Positions 8,037 to 19,799 are shown, numbered from the stretch's first letter. The stretch is 40,341 nucleotides of DNA from Sphingomonadaceae bacterium (GCA_947451145.1 CANFXW010000026.1:1-40341); one strand, 5' to 3'. The notes: a model not told the origin generated them from the sequence alone. A program made the numbers and translations.

Positions 8037-8960
8037 CTATTGCACCCGGGTGACGCGGAAACCAGACTTGGCAAGCTGGGCCTGCACCGATTGCGCACCC
8101 GCCAGATGGCCTGCGCCAACCGCGATGAACACCGATCCGGGCTTCGCCATCCGCGCCTTGATCCACTTGGCCCAATTGCGGTTGCGGTTGGTCAGCAGCA
8201 CTTCCATCAGCTTTGGATCGTCTTCATCCGCATTCATCAGCGCGGCGAGCTTGGCGGGGTTCCCGGCGCTCCAGTACTTGACCAGATTGTCGAGTTCAGA
8301 GCTCATCTTGGGCAGATTGATCAGCACGCCGTGCAGATAGGTCAGCTGGGTCTTCTGCGGCAGACTATCAAACAGGCCGAGCTGGTATTCGACCGTTTCC
8401 AGCCCTTCCTGCGGATGCCCCTTGGCCTTGGCCCGCGCTGTCAGCTGCGCCTCTACCCCGTCGGCGGCGGAATAGCCGCCCTTCATCAGCGGGAACTGCA
8501 CCATGTTGAGCGCGGCGAACCACGGCTCATACTTGTCGAGCGCGGCGGGCGGCACGCCGTATTCGCCCAGCGTCTTGTCCATCAGCGCGGCATCAGCCTT
8601 TGGCATCAGGCCATGCAGTGTCTGGTCCTTGGGCAGCAGAGCCAATTTCATCACTGCGCCCTGAAGCAATTCCGGCGGGCTCTCGGGGATTTCGGTGACC
8701 AGCACATCAGAGCTGTCAAACGCCTTGGCAATCGGGCCATCGAGCCACTTGATGCCCTTGGGCAGCGCATGGATCGTGCCGAACAACCAGATCGTCGTGT
8801 CCTTGTCTGCCAGCTTCCACAGAGCTGGGCGGACGGCTGGCGTAGCTGGTGCCGAACGCGCGGCGGCGGGCTTATGGACCGACTTGGCCAGCGCAACTTG
8901 CGGGGCGGACAGTGACAAAGCGGAAAGCGAAAGGGTGATCGCAAGTGCTAGTTTCTTCAT
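8037..8960 (-). CDS. TraB/GumN family protein (first copy)
   Basis: A 307-residue exported protein. The ATG at 8960 gives MKKLALAITLSLSALSLSA followed by PQVALA, a standard signal peptide without a lipobox; an ATG nine bases upstream is an alternative. After a short Ala/Pro linker come the TraB/GumN motifs: WLFGTIHALP, a conserved VTEIPES segment and VGAGHLAG, the His of each GxxH being the presumed metal ligand. The gene ends TAG and the second copy follows in the same frame with no intervening base. The frame stays open far upstream across glyQ (to 9818), but that part is antisense shadow and not family-like. Function of the family in bacteria is largely untested. Confidence 0.85.
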   Translation of the reverse strand: MKKLALAITLSLSALSLSAPQVALAKSVHKPAAARSAPATPAVRPALWKLADKDTTIWLFGTIHALPKGIKWLDGPIAKAFDSSDVLVTEIPESPPELLQGAVMKLALLPKDQTLHGLMPKADAALMDKTLGEYGVPPAALDKYEPWFAALNMVQFPLMKGGYSAADGVEAQLTARAKAKGHPQEGLETVEYQLGLFDSLPQKTQLTYLHGVLINLPKMSSELDNLVKYWSAGNPAKLAALMNADEDDPKLMEVLLTNRNRNWAKWIKARMAKPGSVFIAVGAGHLAGAQSVQAQLAKSGFRVTRVQ

Positions 8961-9059
8961 AGATGACATGCCTAATCGCCATATTCCTAAGCGTCCATGA
9001 ACGACCGGACTGCCATCCCCCGTTGATTCTCTGCCCACCATCGGCCAAAGGCGCGGGTT

Positions 9060-9974
9060 ATGACTGACTTTGGGGCCGCCGCTGCCACACCCTTGAGCTT
9101 TCAGGACATGATCCTGCGCCTCCACTCGTTCTGGAGCGCGCAGGGCTGCCTGATCCTGCAACCCTATGACATGCGCATGGGCGCGGGCACGTTCCACCCC
9201 GCGACCACGCTGCGCGCGCTGGGGCCTGAGCCGTGGAAGGCCGCCTATGTCCAGCCGAGCCGCCGCCCGACCGATGGCCGCTATGGCGAGAACCCCAACC
9301 GGCTGCAGCACTATTACCAGTATCAGGTGATCCTGAAGCCGAACCCGGCCAACCTGCAGGAGCTTTACCTCGAAAGCCTCGCCGCGATCGGCGTCGATCC
9401 GCTGGCGCACGACATCCGCTTTGTCGAGGATGACTGGGAAAGCCCGACGCTCGGCGCCTGGGGGCTGGGCTGGGAAGTCTGGTGCGATGGCATGGAAGTG
9501 ACCCAATTCACCTATTTCCAGCAGATCGGCGGCTTTGACTGCAAGCCGGTGGCGGGCGAGCTGACCTATGGTCTGGAACGGCTCGCGATGTACATTCAGG
9601 GCGTCGACAACGTGTATGACCTGCGCTTCAACAACGAAGGCGTCAGCTACGGCGACGTGTTCCTTGAGAACGAGCGCCAGCTTTCGAAATACAACTTCGA
9701 GATCGCCGACACCGCCAGCCTGTTCGACGGCTTCGCCAAGGCCGAGGCCGAGTGCCAGCGGTGCATCGCGGCGGAAATTCCGCTCGCCGCCTATGATCAG
9801 GCGATCGAGGCCAGCCACCTGTTCAACCTGCTGCAGGCGCGCGGTGTGATCTCGGTGCAGGAACGCGCGAGCTACATCGGCCGGGTGAGGGACCTCGCCA
9901 AGGGATCCTGCGAGGCATGGATCAGGAAGAACGAAGCGCAGTGGGGCGAGAAGTTCCCGGGGTGGACAGTATGA
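9060..9974 (+). CDS. glyQ: Glycyl-tRNA synthetase alpha subunit
   Basis: Catalytic alpha subunit of the heterotetrameric (alpha2beta2) class II glycyl-tRNA synthetase that charges tRNA-Gly in the cytoplasm. It has 304 residues, the normal length. Signature segments are [56 protein letters not shown] and the class II motif 3-like [14 protein letters not shown]. An AAAGG site precedes the ATG. The TGA overlaps the glyS start in ATGA (9971-9974), so the two subunits are translationally coupled. Confidence 0.98.
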   Translation: MTDFGAAAATPLSFQDMILRLHSFWSAQGCLILQPYDMRMGAGTFHPATTLRALGPEPWKAAYVQPSRRPTDGRYGENPNRLQHYYQYQVILKPNPANLQELYLESLAAIGVDPLAHDIRFVEDDWESPTLGAWGLGWEVWCDGMEVTQFTYFQQIGGFDCKPVAGELTYGLERLAMYIQGVDNVYDLRFNNEGVSYGDVFLENERQLSKYNFEIADTASLFDGFAKAEAECQRCIAAEIPLAAYDQAIEASHLFNLLQARGVISVQERASYIGRVRDLAKGSCEAWIRKNEAQWGEKFPGWTV

Positions 9975-12202
9975 CCGATTTCCTCCTCGAACTGCGCTCG
10001 GAAGAAATTCCCGCCCGCATGCAGGCCGGCGCGCGCGCTGATCTGGAAAAGTTGTTCCGCAAGGAAATGGACGCTGCTGGCGTTTCGCTGGGCGAGATCA
10101 CCGTGTGGTCCACCCCGCGCCGCCTTGCGCTGATCGCGCGCGCTCTGCCCGATGCCACTGCTGCCGTCAGCGAAGAGGTCAAAGGCCCGAAAGTCGGCGC
10201 GCCGCCGCAGGCGCTCGAGGGTTTCCTGCGCAAGACCGGTCTGACGCAGGACCAGCTGACCGAGCGCGACGGCGTGTTCTTCGCCATCAGCGAAAAGCCC
10301 GGCCGCGCGACCAAGGATGTGCTGGCCGAGGCGATTCCGGCGATCATCCGCGCATTCCCTTGGCCCAAGAGCCAGCGCTGGGGCGCGGCCTCGATCTCCA
10401 CCGAGAGCCTGCGCTGGGTGCGCCCGCTTTCGGGCATCGTCGCGATCTTCGGCGAGGATCTGGTCGCCTGCGAGGTCGGCGATGTCGCCGCCGGTTACGC
10501 CACCAAGGGCCACCGCTTCCACGCGCCCGGTGAAATCACCATTGGCGGCGCGCATGACTATGCCGAAAAGCTGCGGCTGGCCCACGTTATCGTCGATCAT
10601 GTCGAGCGGCAGGACATTGTCCGTGCCAAGGCCGCGGCCGCGGCCGAAGCTGCCGGACTGGTGCTCGTCGAGGACGAAGGTCTGGTGATCGAGAACGCCG
10701 GGCTAACCGAATGGCCGGTGCCTTTGCTCGGGCGGTTTGACGAGGATTATCTTGAGGTTCCACCTGAAGTTATCCAGCTAACTGCACGGACAAACCAGAA
10801 ATATTTCATCTGCCGCGATGCCGCTGGCAAGCTTGCGAATGCTTTCGTCTGCACCGCCAACATCGTCGCCAGCGATGACGGTGAGGCGATTGTTGCCGGC
10901 AACCGCAAGGTGCTCGCCGCCCGGCTCAGCGATGCGCGGTTCTTCTGGCAGCAGGACCTGAAGAAGAGCCTCGCGGTTCATTCCGAGGGCCTCAAGCGGA
11001 TCACCTTCCACGAAAAGCTGGGCACCGTCGCAGACAAGGTCGAGCGTGTGGCCAAGCTGGCCGAATGGCTTGCCAGCGAAGGTATCGTCCCCAACTGCGA
11101 CCCCAAGCTGGCGCGGCAGGCGGCGGAGCTGTGCAAGGCCGATCTCGTCACCGAAATGGTCGGCGAATTCCCCGAACTCCAAGGCCTGATGGGCGGCTAC
11201 TACGCTCGCGCCGAGGGGCTACCCGATGCCGTGGCCGATGCCATCGCCGATCACTACAAGCCGGTAGGGCAGGGCGATGATGTGCCAACCGCGCCGGTGA
11301 CGGTGGCGGTGAGTTTGGCGGATAAGCTGGATAATGTGGCTAGTTTTTATTCGATTGGTGAAACACCCACAGGTTCAAAAGATCCTTATGCTCTACGAAG
11401 GGCCGCAATCGGGATCGGGCGAATTATCGTTGATAACAAAATCCGACTTGAACTTTTTGATGCGATGGCTGTTCACGCTGGCATTCCTGAAGGTGTGGAA
11501 GGCACACTTTTGGAGGACGGCTGGAAAGAAGCAATCGCGCCGCAGTTCTTGGAGTTTGCAGAGTCTCTTCCAAGGATAATGGAAGCATATCAAAGGCAAA
11601 TGACCAAAGTCGTAGAGCGTGCAGTTGCCTCAGTATCTGAGCTTCCCAAGAAATTAGAAAACTTGGGAAAGCAGATTACTGCATCAGTTAATGCAATGAA
11701 TTTTCTGGCCGACCGCCTCAAAGTCCAGCAACGCGAAGCTGGCGTCCGTCACGACCTGATCGACGCAGTGTTTGCGCTCGGCGGGGAGGACGATCTCGTC
11801 CGCCTGCTCGCCCGCGTTCATGCGCTGCAGGCCTTTGTCGCGACGCCGGACGGCACCAACCTGCTCGCCGGGTACAAGCGCGCCGCGAATATCCTCAAGA
11901 AGGAGGATTTCACCGCGAGCGAAGGGCAGGTTTCGCTTTCCTACACGCCGGAAAATGCCGAAAAGGCGCTGATCGATGCTCTGGCGCTGGCCGGGCCGCG
12001 GGCCGAACTGGCGGTGGCTGGCGAGGACTTCGCCTCGGCCATGGCGGCACTCGCCAGTCTGCGCGCGCCGATCGATGCCTTTTTCGATGAGGTCACCGTC
12101 AACGATGCCGATCCGGCCAAACGCTCTGCCCGCCTCGCACTGCTCGCGCAGTTCCGCGATGCCGTGCACGGCGTCGCCGATTTTTCGAAAATCGAAGGCT
12201 AG
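9971..12202 (+). CDS. glyS: Glycyl-tRNA synthetase beta subunit with AT-rich insertion region
   Basis: The beta subunit (743 residues) binds tRNA-Gly and is needed for aminoacylation. The N-terminus [15 protein letters not shown], the HD-like region [15 protein letters not shown] and [13 protein letters not shown], then [11 protein letters not shown] and the C-terminal anticodon-binding part ending [13 protein letters not shown] are all typical. It is about 54 residues longer than the E. coli protein (689), and the excess lies between [11 protein letters not shown] and [11 protein letters not shown] as a helical, charged segment. The DNA from about 11310 to 11705 (residues about 447-578) is distinctly AT-rich, with codons such as TTA, ATA, AGG and GCA that are rare in the rest of the gene, pointing to replacement or insertion from a foreign homologue. 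The frame is intact. Confidence 0.97.
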   Translation: MTDFLLELRSEEIPARMQAGARADLEKLFRKEMDAAGVSLGEITVWSTPRRLALIARALPDATAAVSEEVKGPKVGAPPQALEGFLRKTGLTQDQLTERDGVFFAISEKPGRATKDVLAEAIPAIIRAFPWPKSQRWGAASISTESLRWVRPLSGIVAIFGEDLVACEVGDVAAGYATKGHRFHAPGEITIGGAHDYAEKLRLAHVIVDHVERQDIVRAKAAAAAEAAGLVLVEDEGLVIENAGLTEWPVPLLGRFDEDYLEVPPEVIQLTARTNQKYFICRDAAGKLANAFVCTANIVASDDGEAIVAGNRKVLAARLSDARFFWQQDLKKSLAVHSEGLKRITFHEKLGTVADKVERVAKLAEWLASEGIVPNCDPKLARQAAELCKADLVTEMVGEFPELQGLMGGYYARAEGLPDAVADAIADHYKPVGQGDDVPTAPVTVAVSLADKLDNVASFYSIGETPTGSKDPYALRRAAIGIGRIIVDNKIRLELFDAMAVHAGIPEGVEGTLLEDGWKEAIAPQFLEFAESLPRIMEAYQRQMTKVVERAVASVSELPKKLENLGKQITASVNAMNFLADRLKVQQREAGVRHDLIDAVFALGGEDDLVRLLARVHALQAFVATPDGTNLLAGYKRAANILKKEDFTASEGQVSLSYTPENAEKALIDALALAGPRAELAVAGEDFASAMAALASLRAPIDAFFDEVTVNDADPAKRSARLALLAQFRDAVHGVADFSKIEG

Positions 12203-12213
12203 GCAGCACGCGG

Positions 12214-12234
12214 GCGGAGAGTTTTCCGCTTTTT
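12214..12234 (+). terminator. Terminator after glyS
   Basis: GCGGA and TCCGC form a five- to six-base-pair stem around a short loop, followed directly by five T (12230-12234), twelve bases after the glyS stop. The stem is short but the arrangement is classical. Confidence 0.6.
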
Positions 12235-12240
12235 CCTCAA

Positions 12241-12337
12241 GTGTAAATCTGGCGCCAAAACGGGCCGAAAACGTCAGATTTCTGCGGCATTGGCGAGGTG
12301 GACTCGAGGTTGACAGAGTGTCAACTATGTCAACCTC
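12241..12337 (+). repeat. Dispersed upstream element, copy A (before ppdK)
   Basis: The element begins with GTGTAAATCT (12241) and ends with a 32-base inverted repeat (12306-12337): arms GAGGTTGACA and TGTCAACCTC, perfect over ten bases, around a 12-base spacer that holds another TGTCAAC. A second copy lies at 21236-21332 in opposite orientation, with the same 64-base spacing between the two conserved ends. Relative to the downstream gene both copies have the same orientation. TTGACA/TGTCAA half-sites suggest a regulator operator or promoter; this is inference. Confidence 0.6.
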
Positions 12338-12532
12338 ACCGTTCAGAAAAACGCCATGCAGGATGAATGGGCTGGCCCGGCAATGCGAAACCGGCAAAGA
12401 CATTTGCGCGATCCCCGACCATTTTTTGCTGCGCTGCACAAATCTGCTGACTTCAAACCTTCCGAAGGCTAAAGCCGCCACCGTCCCCGGACATTGTGGC
12501 CCAACCGATTCGACAGAGAATGGCGGAAATCC

Positions 12533-15192
<2,660 letters not shown>

Positions 15193-15196
<4 letters not shown>

Positions 15197-15951
15197 AGAC
15201 GCCAGCCCGAGAGGGTGAGCAATTCGAAGGTCTCGGTAACGCGGCCGGCGCTGTCCGCCTGTTCGGCAAAGGCCTGTCGCGCGCGGGCTAGCCCGGCGCG
15301 GGAGAGTGGCGGTCCCGGGTCGGCAAGTTGGTTGGCAAGGCCCTGTGCCCGCAGGTCTGTGACCAGCGCATCCAGCTGGCTGTAGCGCACGGTCAGCGTG
15401 TGGCTGTCGACCACCGGCTTGGCAAAGCCCGCGCGCTGGAGAAGCTGGCCCCCGGCGCGGACATCGACTTGCGGGTGGAGACGCGGGGCAGGGCGGTCGC
15501 CATCGGCGGCAAGCATGGCTTGGCGCAGGACAGGCAGGCTGCCCGCTCCGGCCAGCGCGGCAATGGCGAGCCCGCCCGGAGCCAGCGCCGCCCGCATATG
15601 GACCAACGCGCCCGGCAAGTCGTTGGCCGTATCGAGCACGAAGAGTGCGGCGATGAAGTCAAACTGGCCGATGGGCCAAGGCAGTTCGAGAGCAAAGGTG
15701 GGTTGGGGGGCGCTGGTCACCACGGCACCCTGACGTTCCAGCCCTTCAGTCAGAAGACCGGCAAGGTCGCCCAGAACCATGGCCTGCTTTGGCTCATGGC
15801 GCAGGAAGGCCAGCCGCTCGAGCAGGTCATCGCCTGCATCCTCGCTGAGATAGCGGGCGGCGTTGGGGGCCTGCTGCAGTTTGGCCGCACGAGCCGCCGC
15901 CAGCCCTCGGCGCTGCGGGCTGAAGATAACAGGGGGCTTGGCGAGAGACAT
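15193..15951 (-). CDS. SAM-dependent methyltransferase, BioC/NDUFAF5-like
   Basis: The 252-residue protein fits the alphaproteobacterial group annotated as BioC-like or NDUFAF5-like methyltransferases: an N-terminal FSPQRRGLAAARAAK arginine-rich motif, a degenerate nucleotide-binding strand (AMVLGDLAG), a post-I acidic region, FDFIAALFVLDTANDLPGA and a class I motif III-like ALAPGGLAIAAL. The glycine-rich SAM loop is weak (VLGDLAGLLTEG), so activity should not be assumed. The mitochondrial homologue acts as a hydroxylase in complex I assembly rather than as a methyltransferase. It diverges from comF, a common pairing in this class, and converges on ppdK with a four-base stop overlap. Confidence 0.8.
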
Positions 15952-16008
15952 TGCTTCGCCCTGCCGTGCCGGGCTTGCGAAGGCAAGGGGGGCGGCTATG
16001 GTCTGCCT

Positions 16009-16749
16009 ATGGCCATTCCCGCCTCACTCGTCCCGCTGGTCGATCTGGTCTTCCCGCCCCGCTGCCCGCTGTGCGGCGAGGGGCTGTCGAGTCAGGTGGG
16101 GTTGTGCAGTTCCTGCTGGAACGAACTGGCGATCCCCGGGGAGCCTGCCTGCGCACTCTGCCAGCGCCCTTTCTCCGATTCGGTGACTGACGGCGCGATT
16201 TGTGCGCCCTGTCTGGCCGAGGCTCCGGCGCACGACGGGATTGCGGCAGGAACGCTCTATAACGATGCCTCGCGGCGGCTGGTGCTGGCCTACAAGCATG
16301 GCCACCGGATCGCGCTGGCACCGATGCTGGCGCGGCTGATGGTGCCCAAGCTTGCTGACGTGGATAGCAACTGGCTGATATTGCCAGTCCCCCTGCACCG
16401 ATGGCGGCTGTGGCGTCGCGGGTTCAATCAGGCGGCTTTACTGGCCGGAGAGATTGCCCGGGCCAAGGGTGCGCATCTGTTGGTTGATGGACTGGTGCGG
16501 CGCAAGCCGACACCAATGCTCGGCGGATTGGGGCGGAAGGCGCGGGCGAGGGCGCTGTCAGGCGCGATCGGGATCAATCCCAAGAGGGCTAATGCACTGT
16601 GCGGGCGGAAGATCGTTCTGGTGGATGACGTGCTGACCAGCGGCGCGACCAGCCATGCCTGCGTTTCTGCGCTCAAAAGGGCGGGGGCGGAAAAGGTTGT
16701 GATCGCCTGTTTCGCTCGCGTGCTTGACGAAGCCCTGCCTCACACCTGA
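16009..16749 (+). CDS. comF: ComF family phosphoribosyltransferase-like protein
   Basis: A 246-residue protein starting MAIPASLVPLVDLVFPPRCP. Two Cys pairs (CPLC/CSSC, then CALC/CAPC) in the first 70 residues form the zinc-binding N-terminal part, and the C-terminal phosphoribosyltransferase fold carries the PRPP loop VLVDDVLTSGAT and the arginine-rich NQAALLAGEIARA region. ComF is needed for DNA uptake in naturally competent bacteria; in others its role is unclear. The frame continues to 15328 but that region is antisense to the methyltransferase gene. It is divergent from the methyltransferase with a 57-base gap. Confidence 0.9.
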   Translation: MAIPASLVPLVDLVFPPRCPLCGEGLSSQVGLCSSCWNELAIPGEPACALCQRPFSDSVTDGAICAPCLAEAPAHDGIAAGTLYNDASRRLVLAYKHGHRIALAPMLARLMVPKLADVDSNWLILPVPLHRWRLWRRGFNQAALLAGEIARAKGAHLLVDGLVRRKPTPMLGGLGRKARARALSGAIGINPKRANALCGRKIVLVDDVLTSGATSHACVSALKRAGAEKVVIACFARVLDEALPHT

Positions 16750-17081
16750 GCGCCACAAACGAAAACGCCCGGAACCGAAGCTCCGGGCGCCCTCGTGACG
16801 AAACTCAGAGGTTACGATAGACGCCCCCACGTCTATCTCACCCTTAACCCTCACTCTTGGCTCGCCCTGCTCATTTCTGGCGGGCTGATGCCTATTCCCT
16901 GAACCATGGCGCTGTTTGCGCCGCCAGTTCGGCGTGCAGCTCCCTTGCTGCGCAGGCTGTTTCTCTCGAAACTGTCGGAAAGAAAAGTGCCATGCCGCAG
17001 TGCGATGGATTTTGATTCCCATATGTGGTTATCGTGCAACAAAGCGACAGGCCAAGGTGGCCCTTTCCGGGAAAATACCAA
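16750..17081 (+). other. Non-coding stretch between comF and hisI
   Basis: It begins with a strong stem-loop (16766-16789), then a second hairpin GATAGACG/CGTCTATC (16816-16837) around a C-rich loop, and continues with no gene I can support. The hisI frame is open back to a GTG at 17025 but the better start is 17082. Confidence 0.5.
16766..16789 (+). terminator. Stem-loop after comF, probable terminator without T-run
   Basis: Perfect eight-base-pair stem CGCCCGGA/TCCGGGCG with an eight-base loop, preceded by GAAAA, starting 17 bases after the comF stop. The usual run of T after the stem is absent, so termination strength is uncertain. Confidence 0.5.
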
Positions 17082-17456
17082 ATGAGCGATAATTCAACTT
17101 TGCGCGAGCAGGGCAGTGAATTTCTGCCAAAGTTCGATGCAAACGGGCTTTTGACGGCTGTGATTGTCGATGCTCAGTCGTCAGATGTGCTGATGGTAGC
17201 CTTTATGGACGCCGAGGCTCTGGCGAAGACCCGCGAGACTGGTCTGGCGCATTTTCATTCACGATCACGCGGCAGGCTCTGGATGAAGGGTGAGACATCG
17301 GGGCACGTGCTGCGCGTCCAGTCGATCTTTGTCGACTGCGACCAGGACGCACTGGTGATTCGCGCGGTTCCCGAAGGGCCGACCTGCCATACCGGCGCCA
17401 CGCGCTGTTTTTACCGCGAATTGACTGGCGAAACGCTCACGCGAATAGATGATTGA
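17082..17456 (+). CDS. hisI: Phosphoribosyl-AMP cyclohydrolase
   Basis: Third step of histidine synthesis: opening of the adenine ring of PR-AMP, in the cytoplasm. The protein has 124 residues from the ATG at 17082, consistent with a single-domain HisI without the HisE fusion. Metal ligands are visible: Asp85, Asp87 and Asp89 in VDCDQD (with Cys86), and Cys102/Cys109 around GPTCHTGATRCFY. HSRSRGRLWMKGETSG is the substrate-binding signature. The gene is away from other his genes. Its last codons overlap the -35 region of the promoter for the following MerR gene. Confidence 0.96.
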   Translation: MSDNSTLREQGSEFLPKFDANGLLTAVIVDAQSSDVLMVAFMDAEALAKTRETGLAHFHSRSRGRLWMKGETSGHVLRVQSIFVDCDQDALVIRAVPEGPTCHTGATRCFYRELTGETLTRIDD

Positions 17457-17470
17457 CGTTTACGTAAAGG
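17453..17470 (+). promoter_or_regulatory. LiuR-like operator/promoter for the MerR regulator
   Basis: TTGACGTTTACGTAAAGG spans the hisI stop and contains the perfect palindrome TTTACGTAAA (17459-17468). TTGACG can serve as -35, with TATTTA at 17476-17481 as -10. The sequence resembles published binding sites of LiuR-type MerR regulators of branched-chain and fatty acid degradation. Its place just before a MerR gene suggests autoregulation. Confidence 0.6.
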
Positions 17471-17489
17471 GAAGATATTTATCAGCGGC

Positions 17490-17933
17490 ATGGATAGTCC
17501 GACAGCCATGCCGCACGATGGTGCGCACCTTGATCGTCCTGATGCTCTTCAGCGCGATCATTTCTCGATCTCGGATCTCTGCGCAGAGTTCAGCGTGACC
17601 GCGCGCGCGCTGCGCTTTTATGAGGACGAAGGGCTGATATCGCCGAGCCGGCAGGGCCTGACGCGGATATATTCGAAGCGCGACCGTGCCAGACTCGCCT
17701 GGATCCTGCGTGCCAAGAATGTCGGGTTCAGCCTGTCTGATGTGCGCGAGATGATCGACCTTTATGATCTCGGTGATGGCCGGGTCGAACAGCGCCGCAT
17801 CACGGTCGAAAAGTGCCGGTCGCGTATTCACATGCTTGAGCAACAGCGCTGCGACATCGATGCTGCCATTGCCGAACTTTCCAGCTTTGTCGCCAATATC
17901 GAAGCCCTTGAACTGCCCAAGAAGGGCAACTGA
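17490..17933 (+). CDS. MerR family transcriptional regulator (LiuR-like)
   Basis: A 147-residue regulator. The winged HTH occupies about residues 26-95 ([41 protein letters not shown]) and is followed by a dimerisation helix ([19 protein letters not shown]). No Cys cluster typical of metal sensors is seen at the C-terminus. Together with the TTTACGTAAA palindrome upstream and an acyl-CoA dehydrogenase 17 bases downstream, this fits the LiuR/FadR-like MerR group that controls acyl-CoA catabolism, probably with an acyl-CoA effector. The assignment to that group is inferred from context, not from a diagnostic residue. Confidence 0.85.
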   Translation: MDSPTAMPHDGAHLDRPDALQRDHFSISDLCAEFSVTARALRFYEDEGLISPSRQGLTRIYSKRDRARLAWILRAKNVGFSLSDVREMIDLYDLGDGRVEQRRITVEKCRSRIHMLEQQRCDIDAAIAELSSFVANIEALELPKKGN

Positions 17934-17950
17934 GCGAAAGAGGATTTGCC

Positions 17951-19753
17951 ATGCCCGTTTACAAGGCTCCTGCGCGCGACACGCGCTTTGTCATCAATGA
18001 AGTGCTTGGGCTTGAGAAGTACGGCAACCTGCCGGGCTATGCCGATGCCACGCCCGACATGATCGACACCATTGTCGAGGAAGCCGGAAAGTTCATTGCC
18101 GAGGTTGTCGCGCCGCTGAACCTCTCTGGTGATCAGGAGGGTTGCACGCGGAATGCGGATGGCTCGGTGACAACGCCGAAGGGCTTTAAGGACGCCTATG
18201 ATGCCTTCTGCGAGAGCGGTTGGGGCACGTTGTCGCAGCCACAGGAACTGGGCGGACAGGGCTTGCCGCATTTGCTGGCGCTGGTTGTAGAGGAATACCT
18301 GTGCTCGGCGAACCAGTCATTTGCCATGTATTCGGGCCTGACCAACGGTGCGGTTGCTTCAATTCGCGTCAAAGGATCGCCTGAACAACAGGCTACCTAT
18401 CTGCCTAAGATGATCTCGGGCGAGTGGAGCGGGACGATGAACCTGACCGAGCCGCACTGCGGCACCGATCTGGGCATGATCCGCACCCGCGCTGTGCCGC
18501 AAGCTGACGGGGCCTATGCTATCACTGGCACCAAGATCTTCATCTCGGCTGGTGAGCAGGATCTGACCAGCAACATCATCCATCTGGTGCTGGCAAAGAC
18601 GCCCGATGCTCCGGATTCAACCAAGGGCATCTCGCTGTTCATCGTGCCCAAGTTCCTGCTCGATGCCGAGGGCAATCCCGGCGAACGCAATGCAGTCAGC
18701 TGCGGTGCGATCGAGCACAAGATGGGAATTCGTGGCAGCGCAACCTGCGTGATGAACTATGACGGGGCGAAAGGCTGGCTGGTTGGCGAGGAGAACAAGG
18801 GGCTCGCCGCCATGTTTATCATGATGAATGCCGCGCGCATTGGCGTGGGCATCCAGGGGCTTTCGCAGGCCGAGGCCGCATACCAGAATGCGGTGCTCTA
18901 TGCGCAGGACCGCCGGCAGGGCCGTGCGCTCACCGGTGCGGCCGATCCGCAGGAGAAGGCTGACCAACTCTTCGTCCATCCCGATGTCCGCCGCATGCTT
19001 ATGGACGCCAAGGCTTTCACCGAAGGTATGCGTGCGCTCACCATGTGGGGCGGGCTGCTCGTTGATCTGTCGCACAAGGCGGAGAGCGAGGCGGAGCGCG
19101 CCGAAGCTGACGAGATGATCAGTCTGCTAACCCCGGTGATCAAGGGCTATGGCACCGACAAGGGTTTTGAGACAGCGGTCAACATGCAGCAGGTCTGGGG
19201 CGGGCATGGCTATATCGAGGAGAACGGCATGAGCCAGTTCGTCCGCGATGCCCGGATTACCCAGATCTACGAAGGTGCCAATGGTGTTCAGGCGATGGAC
19301 CTTGTCGGGCGCAAGCTGGGCCTCAATGGCGGCAAGGCGATCCAGGCGTTCTTCGCCATGGTCGATGCCGAATGCGCCAAGGCGAAGGTCGAGCCGCAAC
19401 TTGCCGATATGGCCGGGCGGGTCGAAAAGGCGAATGGCGAGCTGAAGGCAGCGACGATGTGGCTGGTGCAGAACGGTATGACCAACCCCAACAATGCCGG
19501 AGCCGGGGCGCACCACTACATGCACATCATGGGCATCGTCAGCCTTGGCCTGATGTGGCTGAAGATGGGGCAGGCTGCCGCTGCGGCGCTGGCCTCAGGT
19601 GCTGCTGACAAGGCATTCTATGAAAGCAAGCTGATGACCGCCCGCTACTTTGGCGAGCGTTACACCCCCGATGCCGGTGCCCTGCGGCGCAAGCTGGAGG
19701 CTGGCAGCGAGGTGCTGATGGCGATGCCGATCGAGGCTTTTGCTACGGCCTGA
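17951..19753 (+). CDS. Long-form acyl-CoA dehydrogenase (DmdC-like)
   Basis: A 600-residue FAD-dependent acyl-CoA dehydrogenase with an AGAGGA site seven bases before the ATG. The N-terminus MPVYKAPARDTRFVINEVL is typical of the DmdC-type subfamily (3-methylmercaptopropionyl-CoA dehydrogenase and relatives). Core motifs include NLTEPHCGTDLG, ITGTKIFISAGEQDL, GHGYIEENGMSQFVRDARI and the catalytic-Glu segment ITQIYEGANGVQAMDLVGRKL, then the extra C-terminal domain of this long form. Databases label most such proteins DmdC, but the real substrate is more often a medium or long acyl-CoA; no other dmd gene is nearby. It is the only catabolic gene directly behind the MerR regulator and ends at a strong terminator. 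Confidence 0.92.
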   Translation: MPVYKAPARDTRFVINEVLGLEKYGNLPGYADATPDMIDTIVEEAGKFIAEVVAPLNLSGDQEGCTRNADGSVTTPKGFKDAYDAFCESGWGTLSQPQELGGQGLPHLLALVVEEYLCSANQSFAMYSGLTNGAVASIRVKGSPEQQATYLPKMISGEWSGTMNLTEPHCGTDLGMIRTRAVPQADGAYAITGTKIFISAGEQDLTSNIIHLVLAKTPDAPDSTKGISLFIVPKFLLDAEGNPGERNAVSCGAIEHKMGIRGSATCVMNYDGAKGWLVGEENKGLAAMFIMMNAARIGVGIQGLSQAEAAYQNAVLYAQDRRQGRALTGAADPQEKADQLFVHPDVRRMLMDAKAFTEGMRALTMWGGLLVDLSHKAESEAERAEADEMISLLTPVIKGYGTDKGFETAVNMQQVWGGHGYIEENGMSQFVRDARITQIYEGANGVQAMDLVGRKLGLNGGKAIQAFFAMVDAECAKAKVEPQLADMAGRVEKANGELKAATMWLVQNGMTNPNNAGAGAHHYMHIMGIVSLGLMWLKMGQAAAAALASGAADKAFYESKLMTARYFGERYTPDAGALRRKLEAGSEVLMAMPIEAFATA

Positions 19754-19761
19754 CCAGAGTT

Positions 19762-19795
19762 GGGGCCGGACGTGAAGTCCGGCCCCTAATCTTTT
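19762..19795 (+). terminator. Strong (likely bidirectional) terminator
   Basis: Perfect ten-base-pair stem GGGGCCGGAC/GTCCGGCCCC with loop GTGAA, followed by TAATCTTTT. It lies between the convergent acyl-CoA dehydrogenase and amidohydrolase genes and probably serves both. Confidence 0.75.
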
Positions 19796-19799
19796 CAAA

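Larger units (their letters stand above)
12203..12532 (+). other. Non-coding stretch between glyS and ppdK
   Basis: This stretch holds the glyS terminator (12214-12234) and the 97-bp repeat shared with the amidohydrolase upstream region (12241-12337). The remaining 195 bases form the presumed ppdK leader, in which I see no convincing small gene. Confidence 0.6.

Noticed and set aside
8970..9818. N-terminal extension of the first TraB/GumN frame
   Set aside because: It is antisense to glyQ; the real signal peptide begins at 8960 or 8969.
12306..12337. Inverted repeat considered as a rho-independent terminator of glyS
   Set aside because: No T-run follows, and a proper terminator lies earlier at 12214-12234.
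15328..16008. Extension of comF upstream
   Set aside because: It is antisense to the methyltransferase gene; ComF homologues start near MAIPASLVPLVDLVFPPRC.
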